Positions 13,341-26,420 of a stretch of 64,000 nt of DNA are shown here, one piece after another; the first letter of the stretch is position 1, and each line of letters starts with the position of its first letter. Under the pieces are notes generated by a model, which worked only from the letters and a program-made list of their open reading frames with translations, searched no databases and had not been told where the DNA came from. A program made the translations under genes and the position numbers. Location of the stretch: positions 9,115,753 through 9,179,752 of the forward strand of contig OZ022591.1 in assembly GCA_963669155.1 (NCBI GenBank), written 5' to 3'. This DNA is from Arbacia lixula (taxonomy: Eukaryota; Echinodermata; Echinoidea; Arbacioida; Arbaciidae).

Positions 13341-14688
13341 AAGATCTAGCATCTTACCTTCCCACACAGTACTTCAATGAGATATCCTTACCTGTACCAA
13401 AGAACAAAATAAGAAAAGAAAAACAAGAAATAACATTAATAAGAAATAAATCCATATATTTCGTAGCATAATCGCGACGGAGGCTTATCATAACATCATG
13501 TGAATAATGATAATTTTGACACCTTTTTCATCATTGTGTTGATTTAGCTACCAACGCCCAAGTACCAACTAATTGTGCATCCTTGTATGCCGACCCTGAG
13601 CAAGCCACCTTTCTCCTGCAAATGTTATGATATCTCCCTTTCAAAGTCAATACTATTTCTCTCAATTTGCATGTATTAGACACACCCTTTCCTTCCTTCA
13701 TATTTGCAATAGGCCACAACAACCAGGCAAGTGGATTGGATTTATTTTCATTGCACATGTAATGAAAACATTTTGTCACATCGAGTGCATGACTATTAGA
13801 GAGGAAAATTATATTTCCACAGGGGGAGGGCTCATTTTTTAGGTTTGCACTTCGAGGGGCTAAATTACCCTGGATAATATGATAAAATAATTTTGTATGA
13901 AAGAGTTGGATACTTGTGGATATAAGGTTTTAGTGACAACATTTTCTCAGGGAATTATCCTAGCTTCTTTGAATGGTGTATGTTTCCACTGTCAGCAGAA
14001 AGATTGTTTCCAAATCCACCAGAACAAAGACAAGACTTGAACGAGACAAAAACATACAAAATCAAGATAATTTGAGAACTGGTCGTTGTTGATTCTTGTA
14101 TTGTGCTAATTTCACAACCCCGTCTTACAAGGATGGTTCTAAAATGTTTATTTTCATTGCTCTGTCATGAATGGAACAAAAAATACATCAACATTGCAAT
14201 AGCTGTGTGTTTATTATGTGACTGTCAATCTTATAAACATCTGAACATTGCACAAAAAGAGAGGGAAAAACATCCTTCTTCCGCCACATGACTTTCTGAG
14301 CATGTATTTGCTGAACAATGAATTTTCACCCTGGTTTGAAAATAACCTCAGGCAATGCCAGAAATTCTACTATGAAAAAAAGTATTTCTAAACATTCCTT
14401 TACCACATCACAACATATCACGTATCAACATAGCAAAATATATCACAGCGAAGACCTCAAAACTTTTAAGATATCCCCCACTAAAGAAAAACCCTGAAGG
14501 CATTGTTATTTTTCTACAATGAATCAGAGAGGTTTTACTAGTCAATTGGTATCTAACAAAGCAGTATTAAACAAGATCGAATAGTAGTATTAGTGATCAT
14601 AACATTTGCAGTCATTTATGAAATGGTTTGCAAAAGGTTCCAGGTCTATCAGCATCTTTCATGTAGAACTGAAAACCTAACTACAAAC
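13341..14688. other. Intergenic sequence, nothing recognised
   Basis: Short open frames only; none shows domain-like composition. Confidence 0.5.
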
Positions 14689-14852
14689 CTGGGCCATGTC
14701 GTATATAGGTTTTCAATTATTGTAACTTAACATCGATGGTAACTACCATGGCAACATCCAATGAGCTTTCATTATTGCACAGGTTGCCATGGTACTTACC
14801 ATTGATGCTAAGTTACAATAATTGAACGTCTATATGCAACATGGCCCTGGTC
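14689..14852. mobile_element. Foldback MITE (CCATGTTGCAT family), copy 1
   Basis: CTGGGCCATGTCGTATATAGG pairs with the mirrored GACGTCTATATGCAACATGGCC-like end. Arms carry TTCAATTATTGTAACTTA and GGTAACTACCATGGCAAC with their complements. Related copies at 17664..17822 and, more distantly, 28688..28851. Confidence 0.8.
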
Positions 14853-15149
14853 ACAAAATACAGTTGACCGATTGAATATTTTTCTGTTGCATCTCAAAAT
14901 GTGTTGCTGAGTGACCATACTCCGCTTTACAGAATATTTCTCACACACTCCCATCAAATATACTTAGTAAGCTTGGAGGTGGACAAACAAATACGTGCCA
15001 ATCATATCAATATTTGATTTTATGAAAAGGTGTAAGCAAGTACAAGGGCCTTGAATCAAATTGACCACTGTAAAAAATGAAAAAGATTGGAGGGAAAAAA
15101 TCACTTCAAAGACACTGTACTATTATACTAATTGTACTGTAAATGCACA

Positions 15150-15350
15150 GTATACATCATACAATATTGGACAAATCTAACAGAATTCAGATCACACACC
15201 CAACTGCAACTTAAAAATAATTTGTTCTTATATATGATGTATACATCTCATATATGATGTATACATCATACAATATTGGACAAATCTAACAAATCTAACA
15301 GAATTATGATCACGCACTCAACTGCAACTTAAAAATTATTTGTTCTTATT
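15150..15350. repeat. Tandem duplication, about 110 bp
   Basis: Two copies of ATACATCATACAATATTGG, ACAAATCTAACAGAATT and CAACTGCAACTTAAAAAT. A short TATATATGATGTATACATC direct repeat lies between them. Confidence 0.85.
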
Positions 15351-16540
15351 GGGCAGGGGGTGGGGGGCTTTTTTTGGAAGGGGGATATCATCAAATTTCA
15401 GAGGTAATCTTTGCTAAACCATCCTGGCTCGAATCCGTGTCCATTCCGCCATCACAGCAGGATCTCGTGGAATTTGCAATCTGATTTGTTCAAATAACCA
15501 GTTTAATGTTTACATGTTGGAAACAATGCATTAGCTATGGTTGCAAAGTCTAAATATAATCACAATAACAAATTGCAATTCATTAGTTTTAGTTGTCAGC
15601 AAATGCTGGTACTTTCTAATATCAAATTTGCACAGGTAAACACGATAACCCTACAAAGTATTCATAGTTTATTCAATTGTCATCTATGATCGGCGCAGCT
15701 GTGACAGAAATGATGCTTGGCATGTACGTGACATTTCTCAAGTATCTCCCCTCAAAATTTGAAAATCAAATATTTGGCTCTGACAGGTGTAAAGTAAATT
15801 GTCAATTTATTAGTGATAAATAGAAATCTAACCAAAGGGATGCGAGCTGAACAAATTTCATCTTGGAGTGGAGCTCCTTATGTATATTGACCCCTCTCCT
15901 TTTTATGGTATTTTACTCCGTTTTTTTCAAAAAGTAGAAACAAGATGTACATGATAAATGCAAATTCATCAACATCAAATTTATTTGGAATGTTTATATG
16001 AACTGAAAAAGGCATCACAAATTATTTTTTTTAAGCAAGCCTTTGCAAAATGACAATTTAATTCAATTGAGAAGTACTTGAAATTATCTTCATATTTTTC
16101 CTTAATAACTGCTGGGTGTCATCACCTCAAACACAAATGAAAAGATTTCTGAATATCTACAAAATCTATAAAGAACCATTTTACTTTCATCGAAAGACAA
16201 ACATTTTCTTTGAGTTTGACATTAATGAGATCCCAAGGGAAGCCTGGTGTTTTCTTTCCATTTTGTTGGGTAGCTCATGATTGATTTTAAATCACACATT
16301 CCAACATTCTATCTTCCTTTCTTCATTTCATACATATTTCAGGAATTCCTCAGCTAGACAAACATGCAGACACACTTGAACAAAATATGGAGATTTCACA
16401 AAGTCCACTGCAGCCTAACTGACTCATGACAGAGATATTTGTTGCATACTTCTATTACAAAGAGCAGTTTGATATCATAATTCCCATACTATCTGTCCAT
16501 GTCTACCCACCTTCAGGTTTTGGCACATACACAGAAAAAG
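15351..16540. other. Intergenic sequence, nothing recognised
   Basis: A G-rich tract at 15354..15385; otherwise no feature. Confidence 0.5.
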
Positions 16541-16578
16541 AGCAAGAAAGAGAGAGATAGAAAGAAAGATTAAGTAAG

Positions 16579-16847
16579 AGAGAAGAAGAAGAAGAAGAAG
16601 AAGAAGAAGAAGAAGAAGAAGAAGAAGAAGAAGAAGAAGAAGAAGAAGAAGAAGAAGAAGAAGAAGAAGAAGAAGAAGAAGAAGAAGAAGAAGAAGAAGA
16701 AGAAGAAGAAGAAGAAGAAGAAGAAGAAGAAGAAGAAGAAGAAGAAGAAGAAGAAGAAGAAGAAGAAGAAGAAGAAGAAGAAAAGATGAAGAAGAAGAAG
16801 AAGAAGAAGAAGAAGAAGAAGAAGAAGAAGAAGAAGAAGAAGAAGAG
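16579..16847. repeat. (GAA)n microsatellite, about 270 bp
   Basis: About 88 GAA/AGA repeats, nearly uninterrupted; one break (AAAAGATG) near 16780..16788. It sits within a larger purine-rich region, 16535..17000. Long polypurine GAA tracts can form triplex DNA. Poly-Ser, poly-Leu and poly-Phe frames here are artefacts of the repeat. Confidence 0.97.
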
Positions 16848-17663
16848 AAAGGGAGAGACAGATAGAGAGACATAGAGAAAAGTTGGTATAGAGAGAAAGA
16901 GAGGGTATGTGAGACAGACAGACAGACAGACAAACAAAACAGAGAAAGACAAACTGACAGCTCTATCTGTGCATACAAAGAAGGAGAGAGACAGAGAGAT
17001 ATACAGAAATAAAGATACCTGATATATATGACTAGTGTATACATAACCTAGAAATATTGTTTTAATACCCTTGTGCCTTAAACAAACAGTGAAATATGCA
17101 CCTTCTTGAATCTCCAAGCACGGGGATCTATTGCTCTGAAAATAAACTTTCCAAGTTCAGATGAATCCCTATGGACATGTGCATGGAGTGAGGTGAGATG
17201 TAAGGGTTGTTTTCTTCACCTCTGTAATCATAACCATAATTTATAATGGGAGTATTTGCGTTCCAGGCAGGTGGTGGGAACATAACGATCATAACGATAA
17301 TTCCTTTCACAATTTTTTTTTTTATAACTGTTCACTTGAGAACCAAAGTATGCATGTTCCTCTTCCTGCAAGGGCCGTCTTTACTATCGCATTGTTGCCT
17401 CTCATAAATGCTTTTTCAAAATTAGGAAACTAGCCTAATCTGAACAAAGCATGCTACTTCCATGTTTTGGGCTGATAAAAATACAGTTCTATCTTAACAG
17501 CATTGAATCATGGATGAAAAGAAGCCTAATCTGGCTATTTTTTTAATTTCTGAGTGATGGACACCAAGATATAGTACCCAGTATGCATGCTACAATGTAT
17601 TTGCTTGTTTGGGGCTGATGTAAACACACTTGTAGTATTACAGCTTCGGGTCATTACAGATAA

Positions 17664-17822
17664 GGACCATGTTGCATGTAGGTTTTCAATTATTGTGACT
17701 TACCATCAATGGTAACTACTAAGGCAACAACCAATGACCTCTCATTATTGTACCATTTGCCATTATAGTTACCACTGATGGTAAGTTACAATAAATGAAA
17801 AGTTACGACATGGCCAAGGTCT
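17664..17822. mobile_element. Foldback MITE (CCATGTTGCAT family), copy 2
   Basis: Same arm motifs as 14689..14852: TTTTCAATTATTGTGACTTA, ACCATCAATGGTAACTAC and the mirrored ACCACTGATGGTAAGTTACA. Confidence 0.8.
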
Positions 17823-17929
17823 GATCTGGCTATATATTTTGGAACTTCTGTGGCATGAAGACCAAGCTAGGGTCTCTGGAGTCAATGCCCTTTAAACTAG
17901 TAACTCTTGATGCCCCAAATTATTTCACT

Positions 17930-17992
17930 GATAACATACACCATTCCCATAGGGCAGTATGGAGTCTGGCAGAGAAGGAGTTAACAGATCAA
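17930..17992. repeat. Solitary unit related to the 87-bp array
   Basis: ACATACACCATTCCCATAGG then GCAGTATGGAGTCTGGCAGA and GAAGGAGTTAAC match units at 2379..2820, about 15 kb away. Confidence 0.8.
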
Positions 17993-19830
17993 ATACTCAT
18001 GAGAAATGCACATTGTAGTCTGGGAGTTTGATCCTTTGAGCAAACCTATCATCTGTGCTCATATATTATATTTGCTCAATGGGGAAACAGAGCACTATAG
18101 CTGTACTGTACATATGTGTGCTTGAATACAGAGACAAGTGCAGAAAATGGATCTAGTTCGTTTTCCACACATTTTAAATGCTATCATATTGGCAAAAAGT
18201 ATTCTAATTTTCTCTGAAATAGATCAAGTGAAACCTGTGCATGTAGACAGCTCAAGGGAGTCAAGAAATGTGATCTTTAAAAGAGAACATTTTATTAAAA
18301 AAATATGTATGACATGAACAAATATAAATATCTCAAAGAGGACAAATTAAAAGAGTTTATGAGAGTGAGATGTCACCAAAAAGAGCAGTTAGCCTAATAA
18401 GCATTGACCCAAAAGTAATAATGGATAGTGAGATATATGTTTGAAATGACAAATGTAACAGAGAGGGGGCAAACGAATGAAAAAGCGAGAAAGAGGGAAA
18501 CATTTTAAAAAAACATAAAAGACACTTCATATATGTACAACAAACATGAGTACATCATTAAATTTCAATTTGAAGTCGAATACGAAATTAAATACCCTTT
18601 CCTTATGGACACCGTCGGTGAAAATATGTGAGGAAATAAACCCAGCCGTGTGTGAACACTGCTACGGGGCGTGTGGAGTCGCTGGGGACTTGAACCTCAG
18701 ACTTGACACAGCATGACATGGGTCAAAGGTCAATAAGGAAGGGGTATGAATTGGGCAGGGAATGGGGACAGGCCATCGTAGATGACACAACCCGATCAGT
18801 CGAGCGACTCTGCGACTGGCCGAATCGCAGGACCCGGTCGTAGGATTTCCACGAGTAGGGGACGACACATTTCCAGACGTAGACCCTTACGATCACGAAA
18901 TCGAGGCATAATCGTGCCGTCTGTGGTGGGCATAAAGGGTCTGTCCTAATTTGATTTGGCTAGATTTCAGCTGAGGATTGGGAGGCTTATTGGGTGAATT
19001 CTAACTTGTTTATCGATATTGATGCCACTGGGAATAAGCGGGATGGGAGGTATTCATCCCTTTTGGGAAGGATATGATTTAGAAGTTTTGAAGTGGTGCA
19101 ATTACGGCCAATAATATCAGGCCTTCTGTTGAAATAAAGGACTTGCAATACCATGTCTGTATGTTATCAAATAACATTTATGAAACACAATGTCTATTTC
19201 GTAGATTTCACTAATTTACTCATTACTAATAACCACTAACTTGAAAATGTAGCATTATGCCATATGAGTAAATGAAAGAAACAAAAAGAATGATGGCCTA
19301 AAATTACTGATGGGAAAGACCGGCTACACCACACAAAATATAAAAAAAAAGCATATCAAAAGATCTAGCTGTTGATTATTGCATTATTTTCCTCAAATTC
19401 ATACCCAATATGAGGACAGAGAGTGTGGAGTGTGGATTAGAAATGTTCAACAGTCTTGAATTCAGGCTAAGCCAATATAAATGAGAATAATGTGTGCATC
19501 AAATAACAAAAGATGTACGCTGCTGTGATGAAAGAGAAGCTAAAAAAGAAAGTAAAAAGAAGATGGTACATTTTACAAGGAAAGATGGGTTCCCGCGACC
19601 TCCCTGTCCATTCTCCATTCTCCGAGCCCTAAATACGTGCATGATTCTAGCTGACACATCGAAGGACACATAACCCCTGGCAAACATGGTATGTCTCGAG
19701 CTGTCTCCTGAAGTTTGGATACAAAATTTCTCTGGAATCACTAATTTAAAGATGGAGGGCAGCCCTTTTTTTTTACAAAAGCCATGAAACCCTGCATGGA
19801 TTACCAGCATACCTGAACGATATCATGTAT
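17993..19830. other. Intergenic sequence with a locally GC-rich segment
   Basis: 18600..18960 is GC- and CpG-richer than its surroundings (GACCCGGTCG, GCGACTCTGCGACTGG and similar). No domain is recognised in its 68-codon minus frame. It could be an exon or an old element; it is not assigned. Confidence 0.35.
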
Positions 19831-19839
19831 AAAATCACA

Positions 19840-20640
19840 CGATCAAAGCTTGGTGAACTTTTTCAGGAAAAGTGAAAATCTATCTTTTAGGTGCGTCTTC
19901 ATGAGCCCGATCAGACGAAATAGCAAGCTATTTTGCTGATCCGGGGAACTAGCCTGAAGTTTGAATCGCGTCTTCATTAGCTCGAAACTCGGATACGTAA
20001 GCTCGAAACTCGGGAGGCATAAATTATCCCGATGTTCGTACATGCGTAGTGTGCGACGGGAATATAGACCACGACCACGTGGCTTCGGTTGTGAGCTCGC
20101 TTTCACGCACGTATAAAAACCTAACGTAAACAATGCCTCGTGCGCGCTGATGCGTGCCGGGGTCGGAAAATTTTCGGCTAATGAAGATGCTCCAAGGTAG
20201 CTCAAGCTATTTCGCGAACTAGCTCCAGCTAGCTCCATCTAGCCCAAGATTTCTTGGGAAATTTTCTCGACCAAATAGCTCGCTATTTTGCCTAATCTGG
20301 CTAATGAAGACGTAAATAGCTAGCTATTTCGTGATCTGGCTAGCTAACCCGATCAGAACAAGTTCGCTATTTCGCCTACATCGGGCTAATGAAGACGCCC
20401 CTCTTGTTTAAGTTTGAAACGCTGTGTTTCATAGCGAACATAGTCCATATTTATATATCATGTTGCCCCTATCTGTGTGTAGTGTGGCGATCCGTGGACG
20501 TTGCTAACATCAACACATGCACCTCAATGCGGACAGCGATCTCCAGTCTCTAGGCGACAGGACCTGGTAGGTCTTGGACGATTCATCCAAAACCTCCTCG
20601 AAATCTAGCGATCGATATAATTCCGCTAAAAAGGTCACTC
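19840..20640. repeat. Interspersed repeat family (AAAGACAG...CCCATTTT type), interrupted copy
   Basis: The flanks of the inserted foldback element (TTTTTCAGGAAAAGTGAAAA on the left; GTTTGAAACGCTGTGTTTCA then CATAGTCCATATTTA and CCAAAACCTCCTCGAAATCT on the right) match a continuous copy at 54888..55230, showing this is one repeat split by insertion. Confidence 0.7.
19889..20402. mobile_element. Foldback element, GCGTCTTCATTAG family, copy 1
   Basis: Starts AGGTGCGTCTTCATGAGCCC and ends GGGCTAATGAAGACGCCCC. Rich in CTAGCT and AAATAGC palindromic words (AGCTAGCTAGCT-like). Inserted into the interspersed repeat at 19840..20640. Three further copies at 48215, 49726 and 59831. Confidence 0.85.
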
Positions 20641-20964
20641 TCCAGTATTAATATTTTGAAGTTCTCAGAGTATTTTCTGTAGTATTTACACAAATGTATT
20701 CTTTTGACTGGCAAAAGTGCTATCCTACATTTAAACTGGTACTCAAGAAACCATCTGAACATTTCAACATTTTTTTGGTATGTTTCATCCTCACCTATAA
20801 CTTGATTTAAATGACAGATAGTGTTGCTTTTCAGGTACATACCATTATCATACATTTCACACTAATTGCACAGCATTTATGGGGAAAAATATCAAAATTA
20901 TTTGCATGGCTACTCTTTAAGCTTGATGTCAAGACACAAACACTACATGTATGTGCACTATTAT

Positions 20965-21215
20965 ACTGCCCTACTCTGACAAAAGGAAGCAAGTGACAAA
21001 TCACTCTAATGTAATCTTGGTTATTGGTATTCTTAGATTGTACTCAAAATTTCCTACATGCAGCCGTAATCGGGACAAGCAATATTCATCTTGCTGCGAG
21101 CTATTCAATCTAACATTGTGTTGCACTGATGCCAAAGCAAGCGACAGACAAGTTTTGCTCATTTACAAGAAAAGTCTCTTTTATTAGTTGCTTCCTTTTG
21201 TCAGAGTAGGGCAGT
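20965..21215. mobile_element. Foldback element with 28-bp perfect termini
   Basis: ACTGCCCTACTCTGACAAAA through GGAAGCAA at 20965..20992 is exactly inverted at 21188..21215. The interior is about 195 bp, with little further pairing. Confidence 0.8.
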
Positions 21216-23889
21216 CAATACACTAGGGGGGGGGGGGGGGAATACATGGGGACTCGGGCGATTTTGCCCCCAAAATGCTAAAAAGAGCCCTTAAAAGTGT
21301 TAAAAGAGCCCCCCAAATTCCTATAGACACAATGTAAAATTGTAGCCAGTGTGCTAAAAAAGTAGCCCCAAAAAATGTTAAATCAATTTTTTACCTGCTT
21401 TACCCTAAAACTATAAGTTGTAGGTTGGCCTTCATCACACAGAAGTTCCAAACAAGCCAGCTCTTTTGTTACTTTTGAGTGTTTCATTGCCCTGAGCCTA
21501 AGTGTAATGGTTTCAGTGGTAGTATTCTTTAGATATATGCGTAGGCGTACTACATGGGAGAAGTTTCAATTCGTCAGGGTGGCAATAAGAAATATGAAAT
21601 GTGGTTTTCATTTTCCCTCCATAAAACTTTGATTTCATGTTTACATGTATGATACACTGAACTTCTCACTCCAACTTTCCACAAGCAAATCTGACAGGGC
21701 TGTAACAGGCTCTCAGCACTACAAATGTATGGAGGTGAACTCTTAGGGACACGCCCCCTCCCCTTCCCCCACCGCCCCCCCCCCCCTATCTCACCACCTC
21801 CCTAAGCCTAACTATTTAAGCAATATAATGAAAAAATATGCATTTACACCACTCCTTGCTACATTACACACATTATGTACACCATACAACACCTCAAATC
21901 AAAATAGCCGCAACGGGATCCCGCATTCCTAACCGAAATATAAATATTATGAAAGAGATTATCCAACAAAACCTGACGTTTGGACACGACACCTGTCATA
22001 ATAGCACCCAGCTCGCACCCAATCATCCTGATATACAAATGTTATTTCCCTACATGAAGAATGGATTTGCGCTGAATCATAGATCTTTAAGGTTGGATGG
22101 GTGCTTTGAGGGCGACTTAAGAATCCCCAACTGAGCCGAGAATTCTGCCCAAATGTGCACATTGATCTGATACTAATTCATCCCTTTTTCCCATTTTCCC
22201 CCCAGAGTTATTTGTTGTTCTCAATGACATGGAGATTGGAGAGTTTGTGGGAGTGTACTGTAATGTGTTATTTTAAACATAGATTTCATGTGGCTATCTA
22301 CCTATTATTCATATTGTACATTCATATTGTATATTATTCATAGTGTACAGTTGCTGCGTTTACATCGAATGTCATTTTCATACGTTGTATCACAAAACCT
22401 ATGCACAAACTGCCTTATGTTGCGTGTTATATCACAGTCATCTGTTGTATTACATCTAAATGCCGAGTGTTGTGCAGTTGAAATCATACCATATTGAATG
22501 CAAATTCCATGATTATGATCTACTGTACATTATTTAATGTGTGGAATGTCCTATCATAAAACAACAAATATTTAATGACATGTGATCTACAAGAAAAATA
22601 CTGCATACATCTTCAGGACACTTTGTTACTATATGGTGGTTCAGAATGTAAATTGTATATTGGAGCAGTACAGAATATGATCATGGCAAATAAATTCTGA
22701 ATGCTTCATATATAATGTCCGGATAAAAGGACAGAGAGCCGGGAAGGATGAAATTTTCACTGAGGTATAGCGTTTTTCCAAAGCTAAAAGTTATCTTTAT
22801 TTATTCAAATGTTTGGATTGTATTAATTCATTATAAAGACATACAGATTACAATCATTTCATGATACATATAGTTGATAATAAAAGCAGTAAACATGAAA
22901 AATGTTTTCCAGTGAATGAAAAGAAAAGCACAACCCTAATAGGACGCTGACAAATGCCAAGAAGTTTCAAAAGGCATGAAACCATTCTGTAGATCACTAT
23001 CTCTCAAAAATAGCGAAAATGAAAGCAGTTCATTGGCTACTGTAGTTTTGGAGTTCTGGCTGAGATGTCTTTGATATCACAACAATAATTTACAATGAAA
23101 GAATTAGCATATTTTCTCAAAAAGTCTGGTAATATTCTTAACTTGTGATATTGCAAACTGGTTGAGAATGTACTAGAACTATGGATTATTTTGAACACTT
23201 GCTCCATATTCCCTTTAAATTCTGTAGTTCCTACATCCCTGTATACGGTAGCTTCACCTACATGCACTCACAAAGACTGCTCCAATTCCTTTTCTCTCTT
23301 TCCGTTCTTTCCTCCATACTCTGACAGAATGATGGATACCCTGGACAATTGACTTAATGATGTATTCAGAAAACTTGAAGTTGAGCGATACAGATTCCGA
23401 GAGAAGAAAGGGATAAATTATGTTCCTTCTATCCTTTCATGACAAGTACATGTGAAGGCCAAATACAGCATCCCTAAACAGACAATTAGAGACGCGATGC
23501 GATCTGACGTGGAAAAATATCCGCAACACAATGAAAAGTTGAACTCGGGCCAGGGAATGTAAAAAAAAACCACCATGCTGTTTTTATAGAGCCTTGTCAT
23601 GTGAAAATGATGTTGGAAAAGTTTACGACATTTGGCGTAAGGAGACATGTGACTTATTGTTACACCACTTGACTTATGAAAATTCAGGATTATAAGAGTT
23701 AATTTTATAACATGAAATCAATTCAAACCAACTGAGTATTTACAGGAGAATGAAACATAAATGACAAGTAGATTTACTTGAAGGCACACAAAATTGGTTT
23801 GAGGACTGTAACATACACTAACCCCATCCGTATCTGCCACCCATCCACAAGATAAGCGCAACATTTTTGGCAATTTTGCCAATGCCTCA
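21216..23889. other. Intergenic sequence with homopolymer runs
   Basis: Poly-G at 21226..21240 and poly-C at 21770..21786. Small frames at 21838..22134 and 22155..22343 show no recognisable family. Confidence 0.5.
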
Positions 23890-24250
23890 TGCTGATTGCT
23901 ACGTATATGAATGGAAGTCACTCAAATAATGGGTATTTCCTTCCTCCTTTTTCCGGCTCTGGAGCTGCCATTTTGCGACTCCAGACCTAGGAAAATACAC
24001 ATCTTATAAACTGAATCTACAAAAAAAGATGTTTAAATGTTGTGGTTTGTGTATCGCACACTGGAATGTTATTCACTAATCGCAATGCCCGTATTGCTTA
24101 GCAGAATACATCATCATTATTTCAAGTTCGCTATAGCCAGGGATGTAAGGAAAAGTCCATGTATCCAAAATATTGCAATACTATGGCTTTTTTGGTGCAT
24201 ATGAACAGTGTTTTTTAGAAGTTCGCTGGAAACTTGCTCACGGATGTGAA
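23890..24250. repeat. Interspersed repeat, second copy of the 6100..6430 family
   Basis: ATATGAATGGAAGTCACTCA, CTTCCTCC, CCATTTTGCGACTCCAGACC and CGCAATGCCCGTATTGCT correspond in order to the first copy. Confidence 0.6.
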
Positions 24251-24535
24251 TTGGTTATACTGAGGTATTATGATATAAGACTAGTGCTACTGAGGTATGC
24301 TCTGATGCACCTTTTAGTAAAACTGAATTTGCTGTACAATATATCAATAGGAATAAAGCTATTATCACAAGTTGCACTTCCCATACATCAAATACCCGAG
24401 ACTAGAGCATGTCTCTGGTGCAATAAATATTTGTGGTTTGAGTTTCAATACTCTCACACAAATACTTGCAAGCCAGGTTTTTAAGAATTTCAAACTCCTT
24501 TTTTAAGTTAAAAATGTTTTCTAGCTTCCCTCTAT

Positions 24536-24962
24536 GAATAATTTGTAGGTCCATCAATAGTTAAAATAACAATATCAAAGTACAAAATTGAAAAGCCAAA
24601 TAACTATTACCCCCACACCTTCCAAGAAATGAAGCTCATTTTGCACAAGCTTATCAAATTGATTTACTAAAATCAGCTACTATGATATCTTTGCAATTTT
24701 TGCATACAGTGTACTGGTTTCTCTGAAGTATATGATAATGTTTGGTCAGTTTACCTAATACCCAATGATAATTTGTAGGTCTGTCAATACTTACAGAGGA
24801 TATCAACATATCTTTTGATAGAGAAATAGCAATTCCTCCCACATCTTCTCTGAAATAAAACTTATTTGCACAAGCTCATCAGAATTAATTTACTAGAATC
24901 AGTAACTATTAAATCTATGCGTACTGGATTCTCTGAAGTCTATACGTTTAGTACTAAAGGAT
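24536..24962. repeat. Tandem duplication, period about 232 bp
   Basis: Two copies share AATTTGTAGGTC and GTCAATA/ATCAATA, TGCACAAGCT, ATTTACTA and AATCAG, and CTGGATTCTCTGAAGT. Confidence 0.8.
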
Positions 24963-26418
24963 TTATCAGTTATCCAATGAAAAAGAGCACAAAAGGTTAC
25001 GCTTCATTCAATTCATTAGACTATTGAAATGGCATGACTACTCGTCCCTTTACAAATATTTCAAAGATGTTTTTTTTTTTTACCCTTTTTTATATTCATA
25101 TGTTTATTAATCCAAAACAAAATGACAATTTGTATAAGAACAGAAACATGAAAAAAAGTAGCACAAAATCATCAGAAAGGAAAAAAAGTTTTTGAAACTT
25201 TTCATGATTGAGCCTTGAGTGTATTCTTAATGATCATTGACAAAACCATTTTTTCTTTTACAAATTTTTGGCAGACCAGCTATTAATCAGTGGCAATAAT
25301 CCTATGCATAATTTGTTTGCCGAAAAATGAGTTCACACAAAACTGTTTGCCATTTCCGCTAGCCATAATAGTCCTCTGTCTCTCCTGAAATAACTTGAAA
25401 ATTTATTAACTGCTCACTTTATGGATTTCCATGTATTTTGCAACAAATTATTCATGTTAATATGCAGGTGGTAGTTAAAAAATGCTCCAGTGTGAATGGA
25501 ACTTTATGCTCTTTTCCAAAAAGGACTAATGTTTATATGCGGGCAGCATGGAAAACTACTGTGGTGTGAATGCAACTTTACGATTTAGAACACTCTTTAT
25601 TCAGCGGCCCTCTCTTCTACTATCAGAGCCGTGCTCGACTCTTGGTTGAAAAACTCTGTCAAAAGGGCTTTACAAATCTGAGAAATGGCATTTCACGGTT
25701 AATTGGGTCTGTCTAATGACTCGCATCCCCATTCACTAGCAAAATGGGGTTCGACAAGGTGTGTACGAAGAGCATATTTGCTTTGTGAAAAACGAGGATG
25801 TCTGTGTATCAAGTGAAAAGTGTGATGCCAAAAAGGACATTGAAATATGAAGCTTTCCTCTTTCGTATACATACTAGAACTGTGCGTCATTTGGACCTCA
25901 TAGTAACAGTTTATTTACTATTTCTGAAAAAGTTCTCCTTTTTAAACTTCTTTGTTGACTGCAGTCTCAACTGTCATAGCCATACACACAGGCTGACTCA
26001 TGAAATTCTTCAACTTTGATGATTTACAACGGCTATATACATATACAGAAGGTGTGCCTACAACTACAAAGAAAAAGAATAATCCCGCTTTTTTACACAA
26101 TTTCATATTCACACTTTCATGAACAGTGTAATGCAAGTAGTATCAACTAGAAATAATACCCCTTTCTTAAACAATTTAATTATCATACTTAAATGAACAC
26201 TGTAATGTAAGGGATGTAATACAATTGAATAAGGAACGTTAAGTCTTTGTGAGGAACTAGCACAGAGTTGCAACAGGAACACACAGAAATCTCATACTGC
26301 AGAATGATATCTGGCATAGAATGTTTTTAAACCCAATCTATCTAATTGAACACAATTCATGATCACGGTGGTCTGTCAAGATTTCTAGCTCTCCTCACTT
26401 TCAATCCAATTTCCAAAA
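24963..26418. other. Intergenic sequence, nothing recognised
   Basis: T-rich run at 25070..25092; otherwise no feature. Confidence 0.5.
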
Positions 26419-26420
26419 TA

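Noticed and set aside
16475-17117. Poly-Ser/poly-Leu/poly-Phe frames of about 200 codons
   Set aside because: Translations of the (GAA)n tract and surrounding purine-rich sequence.
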